Assembly: GCF_001612965.1 (NCBI RefSeq)
Contig: NZ_BDBL01000021.1
Span: 1-64,000, forward strand
From: Nocardia kruczakiae NBRC 101016
GTDB taxonomy: Bacteria > Actinomycetota > Actinomycetes > Mycobacteriales > Mycobacteriaceae
Direction of reading: 5' to 3'
Length of the DNA: 64,000 bases
Part shown: piece by piece, positions 54,955 to 64,000 of the stretch
How the letters are laid out: every line of letters begins with the position of its first letter
Position numbering within the stretch: the first letter of the stretch is position 1
Notes under the pieces: model-generated
The model's input: only the letters and a program-made list of their open reading frames with translations
Told to the model about the DNA's origin: nothing
Databases searched by the model: none
Position numbers and translations under genes: made by a program

Positions 54955-56196
54955 ATGCGAATGGTGATCGGACCCAGGCCAACCCACGCCACCACTCGGG
55001 ACGGCAGCCGAGACCCCGGTAGATTCGGCGCCTTCGGCGGGCGTTACGTTCCCGAAGGACTGATGGCGGCGCTCACCGACGTGGAGAATGCCCATCGAGC
55101 GGCCTGGGCCGATCCTGAATATCACCGCGAACTCGACCGGTTGCTGCGCGAGCGCGTCGGCCGGCCGACGTTGCTGCATGCGGCGCCGCGGCTCGCGCAG
55201 GCGCTGGGAGTGCCCGGGGTGCGCGTGTTCCTGAAGCGTGAGGATATGACGCACACCGGCGCCCACAAGATCAACAATGCGCTCGGGCAGGCGCTGCTGG
55301 CCGTGCGGATGGGCAAGACCCGCATCATCGCCGAAACCGGGGCAGGGCAGCACGGCGTCGCGGTGGCGACCGTCTGCGCCATGCTCGGACTGTCGTGTGT
55401 GATCTACATGGGCGCCGACGATATGGCCCGGCAGCAGAGCAACGTCGTGCGGATGCGCCTGCTCGGTGCGGAGGTGCGCCCCGTTCGTTCCGGTGATCGC
55501 CGCCTGAAGGCCGCGGTGACCGAGGCGGTGCGAGATTGGGTGGCGCACACCGAAACCACGCATTTCCTGTTCGGCACCGCCACCGGGCCCGCACCCTATC
55601 CGCGCATGGTGCGCGACCATCAGAGCCGGATCGGCATCGAATCCCGGGCCCAGCTGCTGGCGGCGACGGGGCGGCTGCCCGACCACGTCATCGCCTGCGT
55701 GGGCGGCGGCAGTAACGCGATCGGCATGTTCCACGCGTTCACCGGTGATGCGCAGGTGCGGCTGATCGGCGTGGAAGCCGGGGGCCGCGGGTTACATACC
55801 GGCGAGCACGCGGCCACCCTCAGCGCGGGCACACCGGGCGAGATGGACGGCTCGTTCAGCTACGTCCTGCAGGACCACGAGGGTCAGATCGCGCGCACCC
55901 ACAGCATCGCGGCCGGGCTGGACTATCCGGGGGTGGGCCCGGAACTGAGCCATCTCAAGGACATCGGCCGCATCGATCACGCCGTCGCGACCGATGCGGT
56001 GGCGCTGCGCGGACTGGATACGCTGTGCCGGACCGAAGGCATCATCACCGCGCTCGAATCCGCGCATGCCGTGGGATATCTGCTGGAGTCGGCCGAACAG
56101 GGCGGGATCGCCGAGAACGCGCTGATCCTGCTGTGCCTGTCCGGCCGTGGCGACAAGGATCTCGCCATCGTCGCCGACCTGCTCGACGCCGGCTGA
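54955..56196 (+). CDS. trpB: Tryptophan synthase beta chain, orphan copy
   Basis: 413 residues from the ATG at 54955 (AGAAGAAAG upstream); a GTG at 54892 would extend it. FGAFGGRYVPEGL, LKREDMTHTGAHKINNALGQALLA (PLP Lys in HTGAHK), AETGAGQHG and CVGGGSNAIGMF are classic TrpB. It converts indole and serine to tryptophan. No trpA or trpC adjoins, so this is a stand-alone copy that could also accept other nucleophiles. The next tryptophan-related gene is the anthranilate-synthase-like pabAB at 57 kb. Confidence 0.93.
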   Translation: MRMVIGPRPTHATTRDGSRDPGRFGAFGGRYVPEGLMAALTDVENAHRAAWADPEYHRELDRLLRERVGRPTLLHAAPRLAQALGVPGVRVFLKREDMTHTGAHKINNALGQALLAVRMGKTRIIAETGAGQHGVAVATVCAMLGLSCVIYMGADDMARQQSNVVRMRLLGAEVRPVRSGDRRLKAAVTEAVRDWVAHTETTHFLFGTATGPAPYPRMVRDHQSRIGIESRAQLLAATGRLPDHVIACVGGGSNAIGMFHAFTGDAQVRLIGVEAGGRGLHTGEHAATLSAGTPGEMDGSFSYVLQDHEGQIARTHSIAAGLDYPGVGPELSHLKDIGRIDHAVATDAVALRGLDTLCRTEGIITALESAHAVGYLLESAEQGGIAENALILLCLSGRGDKDLAIVADLLDAG

Positions 56197-56213
56197 CACC
56201 GTGCCACATCGGC

Positions 56214-57269
56214 TCATTCGCAGAGCCGGGCGGCCTTCTCGAACAGTTCCAGCGTGATGGCGTGCAGGAAATCGCCGGTCTGCTTCGGCGCCTTGCCGGC
56301 GAAGGCCCGGGCGTGCGTGCCCTCGAGCACGATGCCGAGTTTGAAGCAGGCCAGCACCGTGTACCAGGTGGCGTGGCCGAGGTCGCGGTCGGAGAAGTTC
56401 GCGTAGTGGGCGATCATCTCCTCGGCGGTGGGCAGGCCGCCCGCGGCGCCGAGCTTGCCGACCAGGGCCGCGCCGGTGGTTCCGGGTTCGGGCCGGGTGG
56501 CGATCTGCCAGCCCAGATCCAGCAGCGGATCACCGATCGTCGACATCTCCCAGTCGACCATGGCGGCGACCTCGGGCCCGTCGTAGGAGAACATCATGTT
56601 GGCGAGGTGGCAGTCGCCGTGCAGGATGCCCGGCCGCCACTGCGCCGGCCGGTTGCGGTCGAGCCAGTCCCCGACCCGGTCCACACCCGGAATCTGCGGG
56701 CCGGGGTAGCCGTCGTTGCTGTTGTAGGACTCGAGTTCGCCGAGCCAGCGCGGCACCTGACGCTCCAGGAAACCGTCCGGCTTGCCGTAATCGGACAGGC
56801 CCAGCGCCTCGTAGTCGAGCGATCCGAGCCGGGCGATGGCCTCGACCGCCGACAGTCCCATCCGCCGCCGTACCTCTGGATCGCCGGCGTGCAGGGCGGG
56901 CAGTTCGTTCTGCGGGTTGAAGCCGGTGATCGGCTCCATCAGGTAGAAGACCGCGCCGATCACCGATTCGTCGGCGCCCGCGGCGATCACCCGCGGGGCG
57001 CGCACGCCGGTGCCCGCCAGCGCGCCGAGCAGGCGGGATTCGCGGCGGATGACGTCGTTGCTCTTGGGACGCAGATGTTTCGGCCCGCGGCGCAGTACGA
57101 AATCGCGACCACCCCGGCGGAACCGCAGCATGATGTTCTGGGTGCCGCCGCCGAGTGAGGTCACATCCTCGAAGTCACCGCCGGGCAGGCCTTGTTCATC
57201 CATCCATTCGCCGACGGCCGCGAAATCGACGACCTCGCGCTCGACCTCGGCCGGTTGCACCACAGACAT
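56214..57269 (-). CDS. Phosphotransferase of the APH / acyl-CoA-dehydrogenase-associated family
   Basis: 351 residues from the ATG at 57269. Kinase-like fold: glycine-rich GGGTQNIMLRF, Lys/Arg in FVLRRGP, the catalytic HGDCHLANMMF (Brenner motif HxDxxxxN) and VDWEMSTIGDPLLDLGW (metal Asp). Homologues are commonly named FadE36-like aminoglycoside phosphotransferases and act on unknown alcohols, not on antibiotics. No FadE gene is adjacent. Confidence 0.85.
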   Translation of the reverse strand: MSVVQPAEVEREVVDFAAVGEWMDEQGLPGGDFEDVTSLGGGTQNIMLRFRRGGRDFVLRRGPKHLRPKSNDVIRRESRLLGALAGTGVRAPRVIAAGADESVIGAVFYLMEPITGFNPQNELPALHAGDPEVRRRMGLSAVEAIARLGSLDYEALGLSDYGKPDGFLERQVPRWLGELESYNSNDGYPGPQIPGVDRVGDWLDRNRPAQWRPGILHGDCHLANMMFSYDGPEVAAMVDWEMSTIGDPLLDLGWQIATRPEPGTTGAALVGKLGAAGGLPTAEEMIAHYANFSDRDLGHATWYTVLACFKLGIVLEGTHARAFAGKAPKQTGDFLHAITLELFEKAARLCE

Positions 57270-57355
57270 GCCCCACATTGTGCACCACCACGACCGGCCA
57301 ACTGAAGGCATATGCCCTCACTGCCTGGTCCGAGATGCCCGATACGGTGATGCAC

Positions 57356-59653
<2,298 letters not shown>

Positions 59654-59674
<21 letters not shown>

Positions 59675-60127
59675 CTTCGGCGCCGGTTGCGGCGGTTCCG
59701 CCTCGCGGCCGGTGAGGCGGCCCAGCATCGAGATGCCCGGAAGTTTCGACAGCCGGCTGAGCACGTCCTCACCCAGCGCGATCACGGCCTCGAGCCGCGG
59801 CAGCAGCCGGTCGTAGGCGGCGAAGGCCGGATCGGCCAGAGCCAAGGTCCGGTCGAGGCGGTCGATGGTGGAATTGAGCCGGTCGATGGCGGTCGCCAGA
59901 TTCTCGATCAGATCCGGAAGTTGCGCGGCCAGCTGGACGGACGCGGGCGGGAGCCGCACCGCCGTGCCGAAGGCGGTACCGGCGGTGACCTGCGCGGCAT
60001 CGATGGCCTGGCCCGCGGCGGTCTGTGCGGCCTGCGCGGCGGCCTGGGCGGCGGCGAGAATTTCCGTCGCACCCGGCACCCGCCCGCCGCCGGGCTTGCG
60101 CCCGGAGTCACCCTTCGGGTTCGTCAT
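59654..60127 (-). CDS. Ala-rich helical protein, unknown
   Basis: 157 residues from the ATG at 60127. Residues 30-110 are long amphipathic helix (AAAQAAAQAAQTAAGQ, then LIENLATAIDRLNSTIDRLDRTL), probably a coiled coil. The C-terminus is basic (RRRGK). No signal peptide or enzyme motif. It overlaps the end of pabAB by 21 bp on the other strand. Such proteins may associate with the envelope or nucleoid, but I cannot assign a role. Confidence 0.6.
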
Positions 60128-60210
60128 GGTTCCACTGTGCCGCACTCGGACGGTCACGAAAAGCTCCGCGCCGACCGTGTGATTCGTGTCGGGACGGCCT
60201 GGCATAGTTC

Positions 60211-61854
60211 GTGGCGATGACAACCATGCGCCCCACCGTCGACGGCGACGCCACGCCGGTACCGACTTCGCTTCTGTCGGTACTGGTTTCGTGGCGTTCG
60301 ACGGCGCTGCTGGATGCGCATGCGGTCCTGCTGAACGCCGGCGGAAGGGTCCGCTCCGCTCGCGACGTGGTGTATTTCAACGCGCCGCGCCATCCCTCCC
60401 AGGCGGTGACCGTCGATCAGGATCCGCAGCCCGGCACCGCACGGCTGTCGGTCTCGCTGCCCCGCACCGAGGCGGAGATCGTCCGCATCCTGATCACCGG
60501 GTCCGCTCCCGACAAGCCCCTGACCGCGCTGCCGGGCCTCGCGGTGTCGGTCGAGGACGCGGAGGGCCTGGTGGCGCGGGCCGACGTCGCCGCGGAACCG
60601 GATGCGCGGGCCGCGGTGTTCGGAGAGTTCCGCCGCGCCGAGGACCGCTGGTGGTTCGTGCGCGGCGGACCACAACACGCCGACGCCGCGGAGTTGTTCA
60701 CGACCTTCGGCGCACCCGTCGCGGATTCGGCGCAGCACCGCTCGCAGCGAGTGTCGTTGCACCGCACCAGATTCGCCGCGCCGATGCCTCCGCCTCAGGA
60801 CGACCGCCCGGATTGGCATCCCGATCCCGCGGATGCGGCGTCACTGCGCTGGTGGGACGGTTCCCGGTGGACCGAACAGACGGTGGCACGCCCGCCCGCC
60901 GACCCGCGCGGATGTCCCCGCTGCGGCCGGCGGCGAGGCTGGCGACTGCTCGGCGCCGCGCCCTGCCGCGCGTGTGCGGCCGAGGTCGAGGACTATTTGT
61001 CCGATTGGCGCATCCGAGCGCTTCGCGTCCTGACCACCACCGGTCCGAGCGGCCCCGACTGGGACGAGCTGTGGACCCGGATCCGCCATCGGCGCATCGA
61101 CCCCGATACCGCCCGCGCGGCCCTGCGCGGGCCCGCTGTCGCGCATCTCGAGCGCACGGCGGCCTTCGCCCTGGCCGACGGCACGATCACCGGCGCCGAA
61201 CTGGAACGATTCGACGCGACGGTCGCCGCGCTCGGGGTGCGCGACGGGTCGGTGGACGAGTTGCGCCGCAGTCTGCGCCGGCTGCGGATCCTGTCCCGGC
61301 TGCGGGCGGGCGAGCTTCCGGTGATCGCGGTGCCCGATCTGCATCTGGACCCGCAGGAGCGCGTTCACCTCGACACCGCCGCCACCCGCCTCCGGCGGAC
61401 GGGGCGCGGCACGCACGCGTCCCCGGGCCGGTTGATCTGCTCGAACCGGAAGCTGCGCTTCATCGGTCCGGACGCCGGTATCGAAATGCCGTGGACCCGA
61501 GCGGTTTCCGTATCGGCCACCGAGACCGGGGTGGCGGTCGCGGCCACCTCGGCGCGCGGCGGCGCCGAATTCGATGTCGCCGAGCCGGAATTGGTGGCCG
61601 CGATCGTGGAAGGCGCACTGCGCGTGGCGAAACGGCTCACCGTCGCACCGGGCAGACGGGACAGCCGGTCCATCGCGCCCGATATCAAGGCCGAGGTGTG
61701 GCATCGCGACGGCGGCCGGTGTGTGGAATGCGGCGCCACCCACTACCTCGAATTCGACCACATCATCCCGCTGAGCCGGGGCGGAGCGACCAGTGCGGCG
61801 AATCTGCAGATCCTGTGCCGCGGCTGCAACCGCGACAAGGGCGACCACATCTGA
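60211..61854 (+). CDS. TerD - DUF2510 - Zn-ribbon - HNH nuclease fusion
   Basis: 547 residues. Residues 15-190 resemble TerD: LDAHAVLLNAGGRV, VYFNAPRHPSQAV, GEFRRAEDRWWFV, and the final FGAPV. A DUF2510 tryptophan module (DWHPDPADAASLRWWDGSRWTEQ) follows at about 200-222, then a four-Cys zinc ribbon, a helical TerB-like segment and a beta-rich domain with RLICSNRKLRF. An HNH nuclease at the C-terminus reads ECGATHYLEFDHIIPLSRGG, NLQILCRGCNRDKGDH. TerD domains belong to membrane stress and phage-response systems, so this looks like a sensor-nuclease effector (inference). Start ATG-GCG-ATG; the first is taken. Confidence 0.82.
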   Translation: MAMTTMRPTVDGDATPVPTSLLSVLVSWRSTALLDAHAVLLNAGGRVRSARDVVYFNAPRHPSQAVTVDQDPQPGTARLSVSLPRTEAEIVRILITGSAPDKPLTALPGLAVSVEDAEGLVARADVAAEPDARAAVFGEFRRAEDRWWFVRGGPQHADAAELFTTFGAPVADSAQHRSQRVSLHRTRFAAPMPPPQDDRPDWHPDPADAASLRWWDGSRWTEQTVARPPADPRGCPRCGRRRGWRLLGAAPCRACAAEVEDYLSDWRIRALRVLTTTGPSGPDWDELWTRIRHRRIDPDTARAALRGPAVAHLERTAAFALADGTITGAELERFDATVAALGVRDGSVDELRRSLRRLRILSRLRAGELPVIAVPDLHLDPQERVHLDTAATRLRRTGRGTHASPGRLICSNRKLRFIGPDAGIEMPWTRAVSVSATETGVAVAATSARGGAEFDVAEPELVAAIVEGALRVAKRLTVAPGRRDSRSIAPDIKAEVWHRDGGRCVECGATHYLEFDHIIPLSRGGATSAANLQILCRGCNRDKGDHI

Positions 61855-61861
61855 ACCGTCC

Positions 61862-62233
61862 TCAGCTCGCGTCCCCGGCGATCTCGAATCCGGCCTCGGT
61901 GAGCGCATCGGTCGCGGCGGCGCTGCGCGATTCGGGGACCAGCACCAGGTCCGCGTGGTAGGTCGAGGCGACGAACACCGGAATTCCGTGCTGCGCCAAC
62001 GGTTCCAGGATCGCGGTCAGCGCGCCGGAGGTGTCCAGCTCGCGCGGCGTGGCGGCGTACAGGCCGAGCCAGCAGGACTCCCGCTCCCACGGCGGAGCCT
62101 CGCGGACGACCGTCAGCCCCTCCGGTGCTCGCACCAGCGCCACCCATTCGTCGTCCTCGGGGAAGGTCGCGGCCGGGATGTGGTCGACGCTGAATCGGGA
62201 CGGCACGATGTGCAAGCGCTGGGATTTCGCCAT
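61862..62233 (-). CDS. ACT-type small protein
   Basis: 123 residues from the ATG at 62233. The pattern WVALVRAPEGLTVVREAP, ERESCWLGLYAATPRELDTSGALTAILEPLAQHGIPVFVASTYHADLVLV matches ACT-domain proteins with two beta-alpha-beta repeats (DUF7782/ACT7-like), usually amino-acid or nucleotide sensors. No fused enzyme. It lies 20 bp downstream of the methyltransferase on the same strand and may belong to its operon. Confidence 0.75.
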   Translation of the reverse strand: MAKSQRLHIVPSRFSVDHIPAATFPEDDEWVALVRAPEGLTVVREAPPWERESCWLGLYAATPRELDTSGALTAILEPLAQHGIPVFVASTYHADLVLVPESRSAAATDALTEAGFEIAGDAS

Positions 62234-62253
62234 CGGCTCATCGTAGGCGGGGC

Positions 62254-63126
62254 TCAGGTCGTCGCCACCAGCAACTCCTCGCCGTTCGACGTGCGCAGCC
62301 CGTCCGGGCGCCCGGCGAAGTACCGGTTGTCGAGTTCGTCCGCCGACATGTGGTGCGCCTGCGCGAAACCGGCCTCCCGGGCCATGGCGACGATCTGCGC
62401 CGGGGCGTAGAAACTGCGGAACGGCGTGCCGGAGGCGGCCGCGCCCGATTCCGCGAACTCCCGGCTCGTTCGGTCCTGTTCGTCGAGCAGTTCCAGTGGC
62501 GGCATGAAAGACAGGACGACCGTGGAACCGGGCGCCGAGGCCGCCAGCAGCGACAGCGTTTCGCGGTTGGCCTCGTCGGTGAGATACATGCTCACCCCCA
62601 GCGAGGCGACGATCGCGGGCCGGGCCGGATCGAAGCCGGCCGCGGTCAGCCGCTCCCACCACGAATCCTTCTCGAAATCGACCGGGACCGAACGCAACCA
62701 GTCCGGGAGCCCATAGCCGGTCTCGACCAGGCGCCGGCGCTTCCACTCCTGCGTCTGCGGTTGATCGACCTCGAAAATCCGGAAGCGAGAAGCGATCTCG
62801 GGTCTGCGCTGCGCGAACGTCTCCAGTCCCGCGCCCAGCAGCACGTACTGGTCGACGACCCCGGCCTGTTCGGTGAGCAGATCCTCCACGAATCGTGAGC
62901 GCACCACGATGCTCGCCCGGAAGCGGCTGGTGCCCACCGGATCCATATCGCCGCGCTCCCGCCAGCCCGCCGGCGGCTCGGCCAAGCGCAGGCCGATCTC
63001 GTCGTCGAGCACATGTGGCGGCGGATCGAGCTGGACGTGCAGCGCGCGCCACAGCGCAACCCGCACGGCGGTCTGGTCGGGTACCGCTGTGCGCTCGGGC
63101 ACCGCACCGGTCCGGGTATCGCTCAT
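62254..63126 (-). CDS. SAM-dependent methyltransferase, leucine-carboxyl-methyltransferase class
   Basis: 290 residues. QYVLLGAGLETFAQR and FEVDQPQTQEWKRRRL are the marks of the TIGR00027 class (related to PPM/LCM). Most actinobacterial members methylate unknown carboxylates. Its ATG sits in the stop of the VOC gene (ATGA overlap), so the two are translationally coupled. The operon also includes the RHH regulator upstream and possibly the ACT gene downstream. Confidence 0.85.
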   Translation of the reverse strand: MSDTRTGAVPERTAVPDQTAVRVALWRALHVQLDPPPHVLDDEIGLRLAEPPAGWRERGDMDPVGTSRFRASIVVRSRFVEDLLTEQAGVVDQYVLLGAGLETFAQRRPEIASRFRIFEVDQPQTQEWKRRRLVETGYGLPDWLRSVPVDFEKDSWWERLTAAGFDPARPAIVASLGVSMYLTDEANRETLSLLAASAPGSTVVLSFMPPLELLDEQDRTSREFAESGAAASGTPFRSFYAPAQIVAMAREAGFAQAHHMSADELDNRYFAGRPDGLRTSNGEELLVATT

Positions 63127-63464
63127 CGGTCACCGCCGGGAGCCTGCAGCGTCCACACCCGCCCGTCCGGGTCGCGCACGGTCATCTCACGAGTTCCGTA
63201 ATGGGTGTCGGCGAACGGCGACACCACCTCGACCGGCGCCGGAAAGTCCTGCTCCGCTTGCACTTTCAGCACGACCTGCATTCCGGGTTCACGATCCGCC
63301 GGCACCTCGGCGATGAACAGGTACGGACCGTCCCCGTTGCGGAGCTGTCCGGAATTGTGGTCGGTGGCGAATTCCAGTTCGAAGCCCAACTGCTGGAAGA
63401 ATTTCGCCGATTTCCCCCAGTTGTGGGTCTCCAGAAAAATCGCCTCGACACCTCTGGTGGCCAT
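63123..63464 (-). CDS. VOC-family (glyoxalase-like) protein
   Basis: 113 residues from the ATG at 63464 with GGAGAAG upstream. GVEAIFLETHNWGKSAKFFQQLGFELEFAT opens a single VOC module; a Glu in VVLKVQAEQDF and a C-terminal VRDPDGRVWTL follow. Could be a dioxygenase or glyoxalase fragment acting as a dimer. It is 1 bp after the RHH gene's stop and overlaps the methyltransferase. Confidence 0.85.
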   Translation of the reverse strand: MATRGVEAIFLETHNWGKSAKFFQQLGFELEFATDHNSGQLRNGDGPYLFIAEVPADREPGMQVVLKVQAEQDFPAPVEVVSPFADTHYGTREMTVRDPDGRVWTLQAPGGDR

Positions 63465-63465
63465 A

Positions 63466-63633
63466 TCACTTCTCCTTCTCACGCGTCGGCGGTTCGGCGC
63501 CGAGGTACGCCCGCAGCGCCTCGGCCACCAGCGCCGACAGCGACATCTCCGATTCGACCGCCCGGTATTTGACCTGCTTGATCAGCTCGACCGGGAGATA
63601 CACGTTGAACTGCTTGACTTCCTCGGCACCCAC
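63466..63633 (-). CDS. Ribbon-helix-helix regulator, 55 aa
   Basis: A short gene read directly from the sequence: GTG at 63633, stop at 63466. The beta strand QFNVYLPVELIKQVKYRA and helix MSLSALVAEALRAYL are a classic MetJ/Arc (CopG) fold, as in antitoxins and plasmid regulators. A 26-bp palindrome lies 14 bp before its start, so the protein probably represses its own operon with the VOC and methyltransferase genes. No toxin gene of known type is attached. Confidence 0.8.
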   Translation of the reverse strand: MGAEEVKQFNVYLPVELIKQVKYRAVESEMSLSALVAEALRAYLGAEPPTREKEK

Positions 63634-63647
63634 CAGAGGACACTAAC

Positions 63648-63673
63648 ATGCTAGCAATCTAGATTGCTAGCAT
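63648..63673. promoter_or_regulatory. 26-bp perfect palindrome, RHH operator
   Basis: ATGCTAGCAATCT followed at once by its exact complement. AT-rich, centred 27 bp before the RHH start. It almost certainly binds the RHH protein, probably as two dimers. Confidence 0.8.
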
Positions 63674-63714
63674 CGAGGACCATACGAATTCCACGAAGTG
63701 ACAGACCGGACCGA

Positions 63715-63876
63715 TTACTCGGACGACTCCTCATCCGACCGCGGCGTCCCGGACAGCCGGATCACACCAGCGTCCAGGTCGAGATCCAGCCGCGGCCGAT
63801 GCTGCTGCCCGTCGCTGTCACCGCTGCTCTCGTCGGTCAGCTTCTTGCCGGGGAACATCTCACCGAACACGCCCAT
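63715..63876 (-). CDS. Small acidic protein (DUF6191-like)
   Basis: 53 residues from the ATG at 63876: GVFGEMFPGKKLTDESSGD then RLDLDLDAGVIRLSG. The N-terminal F-x-E-x-x-x-P-G-x-x-x-T/DE pattern recalls DUF6191-type actinobacterial small proteins (weak memory match). Function unknown. The remaining 120 bases to the window end show no gene. Confidence 0.5.
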   Translation of the reverse strand: MGVFGEMFPGKKLTDESSGDSDGQQHRPRLDLDLDAGVIRLSGTPRSDEESSE

Positions 63877-64000
63877 AACCCCACGATAGCCTCCTGCCCG
63901 CCCGCAGGCGGGGACGGAAACGGCCTCGGCGGCCCTTTCGTTGGCGGCGACCCGGCTGATCGCCCGGGTCGCCCTCTCGCCGGCGAAAAGCCCCACGCTG

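Overview
The window comes from a high-GC actinomycete that makes mycolic acids, most likely Nocardia or a close relative (inference). The support is the FAS-II block mabR-fabD-acpM-kasA-accD6 next to aceE, a DUF3052 gene and an ahpE-type peroxiredoxin, in the same order as the Mycobacterium tuberculosis Rv2238c-Rv2247 region but without kasB. Many starts are GTG or TTG, and genes for small secreted proteins are frequent.

Layout. 1-7.5 kb: the 3' part of an MFS efflux pump with C-terminal beta-sandwich repeats, an STAS/ATPase protein, two tandem paralogous secreted proteins, a cation/proton antiporter, and a TetR-methyltransferase pair diverging from a small gene across a perfect palindrome. 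7.5-18.2 kb: a glutamine-synthetase-like ligase, then a probable light-response regulon: secreted protein, crtE-crtI-crtB, an NAD(P)-binding DUF2867-type protein, photolyase, lipocalin and a LitR/CarH-like MerR regulator. Three promoters here share a repeated GCATCG-type element. 18.3-22.1 kb: an oxidoreductase and an MMPL exporter diverging from a MarR regulator across a perfect operator.

22.1-29.4 kb is a visibly lower-GC accessory island. It holds a tightly overlapped three-gene operon (TIR-TPR-ThiL-like fusion, Gfo/Idh/MocA oxidoreductase, DegT/StrS aminotransferase), a divergent Nudix hydrolase, and a HIT-domain protein fused to a two-transmembrane module. This is the best candidate for an undescribed system, plausibly a nucleotide-signal conflict/defence locus or a nucleotide-sugar pathway with a TIR regulator.

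29.5-40 kb: a VOC protein, a PucR regulator, a complete lpd-pdhA-pdhB-pdhC operon (E1 alpha/beta type), a Trp-rich secreted peptide, an XRE regulator, an SDR, a Zn-ribbon protein and a DUF3263-like remnant. 40-51.4 kb: tRNA-Val(UAC) with a textbook terminator, ahpE, DUF3052, a lipoprotein, aceE (a second, homodimeric PDH E1), mabR, fabD, acpM, kasA, accD6 and DUF3145. 51.4-64 kb: two serine hydrolases, a MerR-controlled alpha/beta hydrolase, an orphan trpB, an APH-like kinase, a fused pabA-pabB, a TerD-DUF2510-HNH fusion protein, and an RHH-VOC-methyltransferase operon behind a 26-bp perfect palindrome.

The metabolic core links pyruvate oxidation (two E1 systems), malonyl-CoA supply (AccD6) and mycolate-precursor elongation (FabD, AcpM, KasA). 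No insertion sequence, CRISPR array or rRNA was seen.
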